NCBI RefSeq assembly: GCF_004331645.1
Contig: NZ_SJSK01000004.1
Location: forward strand, 372,001-436,000
DNA from: Pedobacter frigiditerrae
GTDB lineage: Bacteria; Bacteroidota; Bacteroidia; Sphingobacteriales; Sphingobacteriaceae
Reading direction: 5' to 3'
DNA length: 64,000 nucleotides
Position 1 is the first letter of the stretch; every line of letters begins with the position of its first letter. Made by a program: the position numbers and the translations under genes. The notes beneath the pieces are model-generated. The model was not told the DNA's origin. It did not search any database and saw only the letters and a program-made list of their open reading frames with translations. This document shows, piece after piece, positions 8,422 through 16,713 of this stretch.

Positions 8422-9216
8422 ATGAAACAATATTTAGATTTAATGCAACATGTGCTAGATAATGGCACACAAAAGCACGACAGAACGGGTACGGGAACAA
8501 TTAGTGTTTTTGGATATCAAATGCGCTTTAACCTTCAAGAAGGTTTTCCGATGGTAACTACGAAAAAGCTACACCTTAAATCTATTATACATGAATTGAT
8601 TTGGTTTTTAAGCGGTGATACGAATATTAAATACCTAAAGGATAATGGTGTTAAAATATGGGATGAGTGGGCTGATGAAAACGGAAACTTAGGACCTGTT
8701 TATGGTTCGCAATGGCGCTCTTGGCCAAAACCAAATGGCGAAAAGATTGACCAAATTACTCAAATTATCAATACCATTAAAAACAACCCAGATTCGAGAA
8801 GAATTATTGTTTCTGCTTGGAACGTTGCAGAAGTTGAGAACATGGCACTTCCACCATGTCACGCCTTTTTTCAATTTTATGTAGCAGATGGCAAATTAAG
8901 CTGCCAATTATACCAACGCAGTGCAGATATATTTTTAGGCGTACCTTTTAATATTGCATCTTATGCTTTGCTAACCATGATGGTTGCACAAGTTTGCGGG
9001 TTGGAATATGGAGATTTCATCCATACACTCGGTGATGCTCATTTATACAACAACCATATTGAACAAGCAAATCTTCAGTTAAGTAGAGACACCAAGCCTT
9101 TGCCTAAAATGTACATCAACCCAGCGGTAAAAGACATCTTCGATTTTAAGTTTGAAGATTTTACTTTAGAAAACTACGACCCACATCCACATATTAAGGG
9201 AGCGGTAGCAGTGTAG
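8422..9216 (+). CDS. thyA: Thymidylate synthase
   Basis: ThyA methylates dUMP to dTMP using methylene-tetrahydrofolate, leaving dihydrofolate. The 264-residue protein is the standard short bacterial form. It shows RTGTGT near the start, LHLKSIIHELIWFLSGDTN, the dUMP-phosphate Arg pair in DSRRIIVSAWN (126-127), the nucleophile Cys146 in MALPPCHAFFQFYV, and QRSADIFLGVPFNIASYA. No key residue is missing. It is followed after 73 bp by folA, which recycles the dihydrofolate produced, so the two form a natural functional pair. Confidence 0.98.
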   Translation: MKQYLDLMQHVLDNGTQKHDRTGTGTISVFGYQMRFNLQEGFPMVTTKKLHLKSIIHELIWFLSGDTNIKYLKDNGVKIWDEWADENGNLGPVYGSQWRSWPKPNGEKIDQITQIINTIKNNPDSRRIIVSAWNVAEVENMALPPCHAFFQFYVADGKLSCQLYQRSADIFLGVPFNIASYALLTMMVAQVCGLEYGDFIHTLGDAHLYNNHIEQANLQLSRDTKPLPKMYINPAVKDIFDFKFEDFTLENYDPHPHIKGAVAV

Positions 9217-9218
9217 TC

Positions 9219-9282
9219 TTTCGTTGCTCGTGTATCGTTTTTTGTCTAACAACGAACGAAAAACGACCAACGACCAACGAAA
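9219..9282. repeat. Inverted and tandem word repeat in the thyA-folA gap
   Basis: The heptamer ACGACCA is repeated at 9263 and 9270, followed by a truncated ACGAAAA copy at 9277. TTTCGTTG at 9219-9226 is the exact complement of CAACGAAA at 9275-9282, so the gap could fold into a hairpin that ends 7 bp before the folA ATG. Confidence 0.65.
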
Positions 9283-9289
9283 AAAACTA

Positions 9290-9778
9290 ATGAACAAATT
9301 ATCCATCGTCGTAGCCATCTCAGAAAACAATGCCATAGGCAAAGACAATCAGTTGTTATGGCATTTACCTGCAGACCTTAAACATTTTAAGGAAATCACT
9401 TCAGGTCATACCATTATCATGGGTCGCAAAACCTATGATTCTATTGGTAGACCATTACCTAACAGGAGGAATATTGTAATTACTCGCAAATCAGATTTAC
9501 AAATCGAAAACGTTGAAGTTGTAAATAGTTTAGAAAAAGCAATATCGCTTTGCAATAATGAAGATGAGGTATTTATAATAGGTGGAGCAGAAATTTATAA
9601 GAACGCTATTTCTTTGAGCAATAGGATTTATTTAACAACGGTTCATAAAGAATATGAAGCTGATGTTTTTTTTCCAAAAATAAATGCAGGTGAATGGTTA
9701 GAAACCTATCAAGAATATCACGAAGCTGATGAAAAAAATAGCGTAGCTTACACTTTTTCGACGTTAGAACGCAAATAA
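9290..9778 (+). CDS. folA: Dihydrofolate reductase
   Basis: The 162-residue enzyme reduces dihydrofolate to tetrahydrofolate with NADPH. Diagnostic text is SIVVAISENNAIGKDN, LLWHLPADLKHFK with the catalytic acid Asp29 next to the substrate pocket, the NADPH loop IIMGRKTYDSIGRPLPNR, and VFIIGGAEIY. The ATG at 9290 is used because upstream codons would translate the repeat of the gap, and MNKLSIVV is the normal family start. It follows thyA directly and is probably co-transcribed from the thyA promoter; secDF downstream has its own promoter. Confidence 0.97.
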   Translation: MNKLSIVVAISENNAIGKDNQLLWHLPADLKHFKEITSGHTIIMGRKTYDSIGRPLPNRRNIVITRKSDLQIENVEVVNSLEKAISLCNNEDEVFIIGGAEIYKNAISLSNRIYLTTVHKEYEADVFFPKINAGEWLETYQEYHEADEKNSVAYTFSTLERK

Positions 9779-9831
9779 GAAAACTTCCTTAATAAAATTA
9801 CAATAAGGTAACTATTATTTAAAAAAATAGT

Positions 9832-9839
9832 TAGATTTG
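9832..9839 (+). promoter_or_regulatory. -7 promoter element of secDF
   Basis: TAGATTTG matches TAnnTTTG exactly and lies 46 bp before the secDF ATG at 9886. Confidence 0.6.
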
Positions 9840-9885
9840 CCGACTTGTTTAAAAACAGCAAATAGAAAAAATTATACAACAAAAA

Positions 9886-12855
9886 ATGCAAGGTAAAGGT
9901 TTTATTAAATTTATGGCAATACTATTGGGTATTGTCTGTCTGTATTCTCTTTCGTTTAATCTAGTTACATATAATGTAGAAAAAGACGCCAAAGCGTACG
10001 CCAAAGGCGACACAATCAAAGAAAAAGCATATTTAGATTCAATGGCTACTCAGCCAGTTTATCCAGTATTTGGCTTAACCTATCAGCAAGTTAAAGGTAA
10101 AGAGATTAACCTTGGGCTTGACTTAAAAGGTGGCATGAACGTTACCATGGAGATTTCTTTAGCTGAGCTAACTAAATCTTTGGCAAACAATACTACAGAC
10201 GCAAACTTTAACGAAGCATTAAGAAATGCACAAGCAAAATTAAATGCTGGTGGAAGTGATTTCATTTCTCTATTTGTTAGCGAATACGAAAAACTTGTTC
10301 CTAATGGGAAGTTAGCAGATTTCTTTTCAACTCAAGATAATGCAGCTCAATTAAAAGCAAACGCAAGCAATGCTGACGTAAAAAGTTTCCTTTCTAAAGA
10401 AGCTAATAGTGCAATTGACCGTTCATTCATCATCTTACGTAGTCGTATTGATGGTTTTGGAATGGTTAGTCCTAACATGCAAAAACAAGAAGGTTCTAAC
10501 AGAATCTTTATTGAGATGCCAGGTGTACAAGACAAAGAACGTGTTCGTAAATTATTACAAGGTTCTGCTGAATTACAATTTTGGCAAGTTTATCAAAATC
10601 CAGAAGTTTATGGCATTTTAGATAACATCAATAAAACACTTGCTGCTAGTCTTAAAGATACTGCTACAGTTGCCCCTGTAGCTAAAGCAACAGATACTGC
10701 TAAAACTGATAATAAATTAGCTGGTCTTGGTAAATTAAATAAAAAAGACACTTCAGCAACTGCTAAAAATGTTGATGCGGCTAAAGCAAGCCCGCTAATT
10801 GGTACTTTATTAGAGATCCAGGCTTACAAAGACCAAAACGGCCAAATTCAATTGGCTCCTGGTGCTGTTGTAGGTACAGTGCTACAAAAAGATACTGCTA
10901 AAGTAATGGCGTATTTTGCTAAGCCAGAAATTAAGCCTCTTATTCCAGGTACATTGAAATTCATGTGGGGTCTTAAACCTAAAGATGGAACTAAGCGTTT
11001 TGATTTATATGCAATCAAGGTAACATCAATGGATGGCAAACCAGCTTTAGGTGGTGATGCCATCTCAAATGCTCGTAGCGATTACGGTGAGGGTAACAAA
11101 CCCCAAGTTTCTATGAACATGACTGCTGATGGTGCTGCAAAATGGAAAAAAATCACTGCAGAAGCAGCAGGTATTCCTGATGACCACTCAGATGATAAAG
11201 CAATTGCTATCGTTTTAGATAACACAGTTTATACTGCTCCTACTGTAAACGGAGAAATTCCAAATGGTAGTTCGGTTATCTCTGGAAGTTTCACGATAGA
11301 TGATACTAAAGATTTAGCTAACATCTTAAAAGCTGGTAAATTACCTGCTCCTGCTAAAATCGTTTCAGATTTCGTGGTTGGTCCTTCATTAGGTCAACAA
11401 GCAATTGATAGCGGCTTGGCTTCATTTGTAATTGCATTCGTAGTTATTTTAGCCTTTATGGCTTTATATTATAATAAAGCTGGTTGGATTGCCAACTTAG
11501 CCTTGTTAATTAACTTATTCTTTATCATGGGTGTTCTTGCAGCGTTTGGCGCTGTACTTACGTTACCTGGTATTGCTGGTATCGTGTTAACAATTGGTTT
11601 ATCGGTTGATGCGAACATTTTGATATTTGAACGTGTAAGGGAAGAGCTTGCCCACGGTAAGAGTACGGGAGTTGCAATTAAAGAAGGTTTTAAACATGCA
11701 ATGTCTTCAATCATCGACTCAAACGTTACCCTATTCATCTTGGGTGCCATTTTGGCTATCTTCGGTACAGGACCAGTACGTGGTTTTGCGGTAACTTTAA
11801 TGGTTGGTATTGTAACGTCATTATTTGCAGCGGTATTAATCTCTCGTGTAATTTTTGAAAGCTTAATCGCTAAAAAAGCAAATATCTCATTCGATAATCA
11901 ATTTACTAGAAACGCCTTTAAAAATATCGCCTTCAACTTTGTTGGACGTAGAAAATTATACTATATTATTTCTACGGTTATCATCATTGCTGGTATAGGT
12001 TTTTATGTTAAAAATGGCGGATTAAATCTTGGTGTAGATTTTAAAGGTGGTAGAACTTACATCGTGAAGTTTGACAAACCAATGAGCACTGAAGAAGTTG
12101 CTCACAAATTGGTTCCTCATTTTGAAGGTGAAGAAGCATTGGTTAAAACAGCTGGTACTGACAATTCATTAAAAATCACTACCCCTTACCATATCCAAGA
12201 TCAGGATCAAGGTGCTGATAAATTGGTAGAAAATGCATTGGTTAAAGGTTTAAATGAAACTGGGGCCAAATTCACAATTGAAAGTCAACAAAAAGTTACT
12301 CCTACTATTGCTAGTGACATTATTTATGGCGCATACGGAGCAATCATTTTCTCTTGTATCGTAATGTTTATCTATATCTTGGTTCGTTTCAAGAAATGGC
12401 AATATGGTCTAGGTGCAGTTATTGCATTATTCCATGATGTATTATTGGTATTGTCATTCTATACTATATTAGATGGCGTATTACCTTTCCCATTAGAAAT
12501 TGGACAAGATTTTATCGCTGCTATTTTAACGGTAATGGGTTATACCATGACAGAAACAGTAGTTGTGTTTGACCGTATTCGTGAGAAACTAGGTGAATCT
12601 GGTAAAACTGATGTTTATGGTGCAGAAAGAGATACTTTAATCAACTTCGCATTAAACAGTACATTAAGTCGTACTATTTTAACATCATTAACCGTATTCT
12701 TCGTGTTATTGGTCATCTTTATATTCGGTGGTGATAGTATCCGTGGATTTATATTTGCTTTATTAATTGGTCGTATCATCGGTACATATTCATCATTATG
12801 TATCTCTACTCCTATTGTAATCGATTTATCTAAAAACGAAGCGAAAAAAGCTTAA
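9886..12855 (+). CDS. secDF: Fused protein translocase subunit SecDF
   Basis: This 989-residue inner-membrane protein joins SecD and SecF, which use the proton gradient to help pull proteins across SecYEG. The SecD half has an N-terminal helix, GLDLKGGMNVTMEI, a large periplasmic P1 region with FIEMPGVQD and LRSRIDGFG, and a membrane bundle from about residue 505 with LTIGLSVDANILIFERVREEL. The SecF half begins near 700 (GVDFKGGRTYIVKF) and ends with TVMGYTMTETVVVFDRIREKL and SRTILTSLTVF. Residues about 255-305 are an Ala, Thr and Lys-rich linker inserted in the P1 region, probably disordered. Fusion is usual in Bacteroidota. Own promoter and a strong terminator make it a single-gene unit. 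Confidence 0.97.
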   Translation: MQGKGFIKFMAILLGIVCLYSLSFNLVTYNVEKDAKAYAKGDTIKEKAYLDSMATQPVYPVFGLTYQQVKGKEINLGLDLKGGMNVTMEISLAELTKSLANNTTDANFNEALRNAQAKLNAGGSDFISLFVSEYEKLVPNGKLADFFSTQDNAAQLKANASNADVKSFLSKEANSAIDRSFIILRSRIDGFGMVSPNMQKQEGSNRIFIEMPGVQDKERVRKLLQGSAELQFWQVYQNPEVYGILDNINKTLAASLKDTATVAPVAKATDTAKTDNKLAGLGKLNKKDTSATAKNVDAAKASPLIGTLLEIQAYKDQNGQIQLAPGAVVGTVLQKDTAKVMAYFAKPEIKPLIPGTLKFMWGLKPKDGTKRFDLYAIKVTSMDGKPALGGDAISNARSDYGEGNKPQVSMNMTADGAAKWKKITAEAAGIPDDHSDDKAIAIVLDNTVYTAPTVNGEIPNGSSVISGSFTIDDTKDLANILKAGKLPAPAKIVSDFVVGPSLGQQAIDSGLASFVIAFVVILAFMALYYNKAGWIANLALLINLFFIMGVLAAFGAVLTLPGIAGIVLTIGLSVDANILIFERVREELAHGKSTGVAIKEGFKHAMSSIIDSNVTLFILGAILAIFGTGPVRGFAVTLMVGIVTSLFAAVLISRVIFESLIAKKANISFDNQFTRNAFKNIAFNFVGRRKLYYIISTVIIIAGIGFYVKNGGLNLGVDFKGGRTYIVKFDKPMSTEEVAHKLVPHFEGEEALVKTAGTDNSLKITTPYHIQDQDQGADKLVENALVKGLNETGAKFTIESQQKVTPTIASDIIYGAYGAIIFSCIVMFIYILVRFKKWQYGLGAVIALFHDVLLVLSFYTILDGVLPFPLEIGQDFIAAILTVMGYTMTETVVVFDRIREKLGESGKTDVYGAERDTLINFALNSTLSRTILTSLTVFFVLLVIFIFGGDSIRGFIFALLIGRIIGTYSSLCISTPIVIDLSKNEAKKA

Positions 12856-12888
12856 ACCCCTAACCCCTAAAGGGGAATAAGGTTATAA

Positions 12889-12919
12889 AAAAAGGGTCTC
12901 GAATTTCGGGACCCTTTTT
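12889..12919 (+). terminator. Intrinsic terminator of secDF
   Basis: AAAAAGGGTCTCGAA pairs with TTCGGGACCCTTTTT around a single-base loop, with one G-T pair. It lies about 35 bp past the secDF stop. Confidence 0.88.
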
Positions 12920-13256
12920 GTTTACGGCGTTTTTAAATTAACAGCAAAGAAGCAAAGGTCGCTAAGATTAATTTTTCCTTTAGCATAAGATAAACCACAA
13001 AGGTACAAACAGGACTTATATTCTCTTGACTACCATATATGGTTTCAAACCAATGAAACTACTCTTTTCTTTGCGCTCTTCTTGTCTTTGCGGTTATTAA
13101 TTAGTCCGGTAAAAGATAACTCTGTGTTCTCTATGGAAATCTCTGTGCTCTCTGTGTTAAATAACGTAGCATTTTCTTAAACTTGTTTAACATTTATTGG
13201 CTTAATAACTTAGTATATTTGTTAAACTAAATGATAGGTTCATTAGTTTATCTACT
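12920..13256. other. Intergenic region with phrase-like repeats before ndh
   Basis: No gene is seen. CTCTGTG words occur at 13120, 13129 (as CTCTATG), 13141 and 13150, giving two interleaved series with a 21-bp period. CTTTGCG and GCAAAG words occur near 12950 and 13067. The same vocabulary recurs near 27770. The ndh promoter element lies at the right end. Confidence 0.6.
13214..13221 (+). promoter_or_regulatory. -7 promoter element of ndh
   Basis: TATATTTG matches TAnnTTTG exactly, 36 bp before the ATG at 13257. A clear -33 TTTG is not present. Confidence 0.6.
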
Positions 13257-14609
13257 ATGGAAAACGCAAAGCAAAAAATAGTAATTGTTGGTGGTGGTTT
13301 TGGCGGCATTGAATTAGCAAAAAGACTTAGAAAAGAAAACGTTGAGGTAATTATTCTCGACAAGCATAATTACCACACCTTTCAACCTTTATTATATCAA
13401 GTTGCTACTGGTGGTTTAGAAGCAGACTCTATTGCATTTCCAATTAGAAAGATATTTAAAGGGCAAAAAAATCTAACTTTTAGGGTTACAGAAGTGCAAA
13501 AGATAATTCCAGAAGAGAATAAGTTAATAACCACAATTGGAGAAATTAGCTATGATTTTTTAGTAATATCAACAGGTTCTACAAGTAATTTTTTCGGACA
13601 AGATGAGATTCAGCAAAATGCAATGCCGATGAAATCTATACCAGAGGCATTAAACTTGCGTAGTCTAATCTTGCAAAATCTCGAAGCATCTCTCATAGCA
13701 AAAGACCCACAAGAAAAAGCGGGATTATTAAATTTTGTGGTAGTTGGTGGTGGTCCAACAGGTGTTGAAACTGCTGGCGCATTGGCAGAGTTAAAGAAAC
13801 ACGTTTTAAAGAACGATTACTCTGAAATAGATATAAACCAAGTTAACATCTATTTAATAGAAGGTTCTCCAGAATTATTAGGTCCAATGTCTCCTCAGGC
13901 ACAAAGAAAATCTCAAGAGTTTTTAGAGGAAATGGGCGTAACTGTTTATACAGAAGCAAGAGTAAAAAGTTATGATGGTAAAAGCATTGCTCTACTTGAT
14001 GGTAGAATTATTCCTTCTGCTACTGTAATTTGGAGTGCTGGCGTGAAAGGAGTTGTTTTAGATGGCTTAAAGCAAGAATGTACTGTAAGAGGAAATCGTT
14101 TGAAAGTAGATATGATTAACAAGGTAGACTGTTACCAGAATATTTATGCCATTGGCGATGTGGCTGCGATGATAACAGATGAAACTCCAAATGGGCATCC
14201 AGGTGTTGCTCCTGTCGCCATACAACAAGGAACTCTACTAGCCAAAAACTTAATCAATATCATTAACGGTAAACCCACAGAAAATTTTAAATACTTCGAT
14301 AAAGGTTCTATGGCAACAGTTGGTAGAAACAGGGCGGTTGTAGACATTGGCAAAATTCGTTTTCAAGGTGTATTCGCTTGGTTTACTTGGATGTTTGTTC
14401 ACTTAATGACCCTAGTAGGTTTTAGAAATAAATTGATTGTCTTTGTAAATTGGGTTTGGAGTTATTTTAGCTACGATAGAGGCACAAGATTAATCATTAG
14501 ACCCTTTCTTAAAGGAGATAAATGGAAAGCTATAAATAGTCCGGAAGTAAAGAAGTCGGAAAGTGTAATTAGTCTGGAAGTCGGAAAGTCCGAAAGTCCG
14601 AAAGTTTAA
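13257..14609 (+). CDS. ndh: Type II NADH dehydrogenase, FAD-dependent
   Basis: The 450-residue membrane-associated flavoprotein passes electrons from NADH to quinone without pumping protons. The N-terminal FAD site is IVIVGGGFGGIELAKRL (residues 8-24); HNYHTFQPLLYQVATGGLE is a hallmark of NDH-2; the NAD site is VVVGGGPTGVETAGALAEL; the second FAD contact is NIYAIGDVAAM with VAPVAIQQGTLLAKN. An amphipathic C-terminal region (FAWFTWMFVHLMTLVGFRNKL) probably anchors it to the membrane. The last 23 or so residues (from SPEVKK to SESPKV) are unusual: they are encoded by a tandem word repeat and are rich in Ser, Glu, Lys and Val, so the functional protein probably ends near KGDKWKAIN. Confidence 0.92.
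   Translation: MENAKQKIVIVGGGFGGIELAKRLRKENVEVIILDKHNYHTFQPLLYQVATGGLEADSIAFPIRKIFKGQKNLTFRVTEVQKIIPEENKLITTIGEISYDFLVISTGSTSNFFGQDEIQQNAMPMKSIPEALNLRSLILQNLEASLIAKDPQEKAGLLNFVVVGGGPTGVETAGALAELKKHVLKNDYSEIDINQVNIYLIEGSPELLGPMSPQAQRKSQEFLEEMGVTVYTEARVKSYDGKSIALLDGRIIPSATVIWSAGVKGVVLDGLKQECTVRGNRLKVDMINKVDCYQNIYAIGDVAAMITDETPNGHPGVAPVAIQQGTLLAKNLINIINGKPTENFKYFDKGSMATVGRNRAVVDIGKIRFQGVFAWFTWMFVHLMTLVGFRNKLIVFVNWVWSYFSYDRGTRLIIRPFLKGDKWKAINSPEVKKSESVISLEVGKSESPKV
14547..14606 (+). repeat. GTCCGAAA word array inside the 3' end of ndh
   Basis: Words of the type AGTCCGGAAG, AGTCGGAAAG and AGTCTGGAAG run through the last codons of ndh and end in GTCGGAAA-GTCCGAAA-GTCCGAAA with an 8-bp period (14580-14603). 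The array supplies both the tail codons and the stop-proximal bases. Confidence 0.8.
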
Positions 14610-14618
14610 TTCGAAACA

Positions 14619-14643
14619 TTTTCCATTTTACCTTTTCCATTTT
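14619..14643 (+). repeat. 14-bp-period repeat ahead of the HMG-CoA lyase gene
   Basis: TTTTCCATTTT occurs at 14619-14629 and 14633-14643, exactly 14 bp apart, ending 4 bp before the next ATG. Confidence 0.75.
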
Positions 14644-14647
14644 CTAT

Positions 14648-15511
14648 ATGTTTCAAAAAATAAAATTAGTAGAATGCCCTCGTGATGCGATGCAAGGTTT
14701 GCACGATTTTATTCCGACTGAACTAAAAGCTGAATACATCAATTTATTGCTTCAAGTTGGGTTTCACACCATGGATTTTGGAAGTTTTGTTTCTCCAAAA
14801 GCTATTCCGCAGTTGCGAGACACAGAAGAAGTGCTAGGGAAATTAGATTTATCAAACACTAAATCAAAATTACTTGCCATTGTGGCTAATTTAAGAGGCG
14901 TAGAAGACGCCGTTAAACATAAAGCCATCACTTATCTCGGATTTCCTTTCTCCATCTCAGAAACGTTTCAACTACGCAATACTAATTCTAGCATAAATCA
15001 ATCTTTAAACACGGTTGAAGAGATGCTCAACCTGTGTGATAAAAATAATAAAACAGCTGTCGTCTATTTATCTATGGGTTTTGGCAATCCTTATGGCGAT
15101 GAATGGAATGTGGAAATTATAGAAAAATGGGCTGATGAATTAGTAAAAAGAGGCGTTAAAATACTTTCATTGGCCGACACGACTGGAGTTTCCACTCCAG
15201 AGAAAATAGAACTCATTCTTCCAGCGTTGATAAAAAAATTCGACCAAATAGAAATGGGTATCCATTTGCATAGCACACCTTATACACGATTAGAAAAAAT
15301 TGAAGCTGCTTACAATGCTGGTTGTAAACGTTTTGATAGTGCATTAAAGGGTTTTGGCGGCTGCCCTATGGCTAGCGATGATTTAACTGGAAATATGGCT
15401 ACCGAAGATTTGATTTCTTTTTTGCAAAGCAAGGGTGAGAATTTAAATTTGAATATGGAAAAATGGAATGAAGCGATGGTTTTATCTTCAAGAGTTTTTA
15501 GTGGGAATTAA
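14648..15511 (+). CDS. Hydroxymethylglutaryl-CoA lyase
   Basis: The 287-residue protein is a DRE-TIM metallolyase that splits HMG-CoA into acetyl-CoA and acetoacetate, the last step of leucine breakdown. It starts IKLVECPRDAMQGLHDFIPT, where HMG-CoA lyases have VEVGPRDGLQN, so the Arg-Asp of the active site is kept. MDFGSFVSPKAIPQLRDTEEV matches the family. The metal-binding HLHSTPY and the C-terminal GFGGCPMASDDLTGNMATEDL, with the mobile-loop Cys, are present. The common GN at the loop (TGNM) supports lyase over homocitrate or citramalate synthase. It is 38 bp after ndh and may be co-transcribed. An isopropylmalate-type role is unlikely but not excluded. Confidence 0.88.
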   Translation: MFQKIKLVECPRDAMQGLHDFIPTELKAEYINLLLQVGFHTMDFGSFVSPKAIPQLRDTEEVLGKLDLSNTKSKLLAIVANLRGVEDAVKHKAITYLGFPFSISETFQLRNTNSSINQSLNTVEEMLNLCDKNNKTAVVYLSMGFGNPYGDEWNVEIIEKWADELVKRGVKILSLADTTGVSTPEKIELILPALIKKFDQIEMGIHLHSTPYTRLEKIEAAYNAGCKRFDSALKGFGGCPMASDDLTGNMATEDLISFLQSKGENLNLNMEKWNEAMVLSSRVFSGN

Positions 15512-15600
15512 TTTTTAACATTAAGAAATTAAGTGCCATTAAGAAATATTAAGAGTTATTACTAAAAACTCTAATCTTCTTAATTCCTTAATGTTAAAAA
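15512..15600. terminator. Long bidirectional hairpin between convergent genes
   Basis: The outer arms TTTTTAACATTAAG (15512-15525) and CTTAATGTTAAAAA (15587-15600) are perfect complements. They continue inward with AAATTAAG/CTTAATT and enclose a smaller AGAGTT/AACTCT stem. The A/T runs on both ends suit termination of both the lyase gene and the GNAT gene. The left arm is also part of a repeated ATTAAG word series (15520, 15528, 15538, 15548). Confidence 0.65.
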
Positions 15601-15603
15601 CCC

Positions 15604-16029
15604 TTAAACCTTCTTCACCATTTTAAAATGTTGGATACCTGCTTCCTCAAATTGTTCTCCCTCTGCTACAAAACCAAATTTGGCATATAAGCTCATGGCA
15701 TCTAATTGAGAATTTAAGTAAATATAGTCTGCATCAGCAGGTAAATCATCTAAAGCAGTTGCAATTAGTGCCCTTCCCACTCCTTGCCCCCTAAACTCCT
15801 TAAGTACTGCAAAGCGTTCTAGTTTATAACCCTTATCCGTTTTACGCCACCTGCAAGCCCCACAAGGCTGATGATCTGATAAAGCTATAAAATGATGAGA
15901 TACATCTTCATTTTCCCATTCCAGTTCTGGCGGGCAACCTTGTTCATCAACAAAAACAATTTTACGAATGGAAAAAACCTTTTCTAGTTCTTCTTTAGTG
16001 AGCGCTTTTTGTACGAGAAGTGAGTCCAT
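15604..16029 (-). CDS. GNAT-family N-acetyltransferase
   Basis: The 141-residue protein has the GNAT fold: IRKIVFVDEQGCPPELEWEN near residue 25, a central strand with CGACRWRKTDKGYKLERFAVLKEFRGQGVGRALIATAL, which holds the acetyl-CoA loop (FRGQGVGRAL), and the C-terminal YAKFGFVAEGEQFEEAGI. It moves an acetyl group from acetyl-CoA to an amine; the acceptor is unknown. The VFVDEQG start is that of the ElaA/YjcF-like subgroup. Its start codon lies 35 bp inside the 3' end of the upstream iron-permease gene, in another frame, which suggests coupled translation. Confidence 0.87.
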   Translation of the reverse strand: MDSLLVQKALTKEELEKVFSIRKIVFVDEQGCPPELEWENEDVSHHFIALSDHQPCGACRWRKTDKGYKLERFAVLKEFRGQGVGRALIATALDDLPADADYIYLNSQLDAMSLYAKFGFVAEGEQFEEAGIQHFKMVKKV

Positions 16030-16501
16030 CTTTTTTTGGTTTTTTATAGTGTTTAATATTTTTAGATTTCTCTGTATTTAACTCTTCGGCTGCATCAATA
16101 GAATGCGAACAATGAATATCCGTTTCTCTTTTTGCTAATGCTGCTAATTTAACGTAATATTTATGGAGTTGGTCTAGCTCATCTTCGGTTAAATCTTCAA
16201 TATCAACCATTCTATTGCTAGTATGTTCTTGCGCAGCAATTAATTCATTTAACTTTAACTGAATGGCTTTACCATCTTTGTTTTGCGCTTTCTGAATTAA
16301 AAAAACCATCAAAAAGGTAATAATTGTTGTCCCTGTATTGATAACCAATTGCCAGGTCTCAGAATAATCAAACAATGGCCCCATTGCTGCCCATATTACA
16401 ACTACACCTGCGGCCATTAAAAATGCTGGAGAACTGCCAGTAAATTTAGTCGCCGCATTAGCAAATCTTTCAAAGAGGCTAATACCTTTTTTATTTTTCA
16501 T
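15995..16501 (-). CDS. Low-affinity iron permease family membrane protein
   Basis: The 168-residue protein matches the small bacterial relatives of Fet4-type low-affinity iron transporters. It has a basic N-terminus and FERFANAATKFTGSSPAF, a first membrane helix at about residues 27-45, then FDYSETWQLVINTGTTIITFLMVFLIQ, which is the family signature and second helix. A charged soluble region follows (AIQLKLNELIAAQ, then EDLTEDELDQL). Metal transport by these short proteins has not been firmly shown as far as I know, so the transport role is an inference from the name-giving family. It overlaps the GNAT gene by 35 bp and has its own -7 element 20 bp upstream. Confidence 0.82.
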   Translation of the reverse strand: MKNKKGISLFERFANAATKFTGSSPAFLMAAGVVVIWAAMGPLFDYSETWQLVINTGTTIITFLMVFLIQKAQNKDGKAIQLKLNELIAAQEHTSNRMVDIEDLTEDELDQLHKYYVKLAALAKRETDIHCSHSIDAAEELNTEKSKNIKHYKKPKKDGLTSRTKSAH

Positions 16502-16520
16502 TTCTAAATGTTTAGGTAAT

Positions 16521-16528
16521 CAAATATA
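16521..16528 (-). promoter_or_regulatory. -7 promoter element of the permease-GNAT unit
   Basis: On the minus strand this reads TATATTTG, a perfect TAnnTTTG, 19 bases before the ATG at 16501. Confidence 0.6.
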
Positions 16529-16713
16529 ATCTATATATCAATTAGAATTATGAGATAACTAATGACAAATCATAAACAAGAAAGTTTAACCAAACCTAGT
16601 TATTGTAAAGCAATCAAATCTTCTATAAAAATCTCCGTTTCATAGGCTCATATACTTCATTTGTCGCAATTAACATTTGTTAACAAGCGCTTTTTTAAAA
16701 TTCGCCTTCACAT

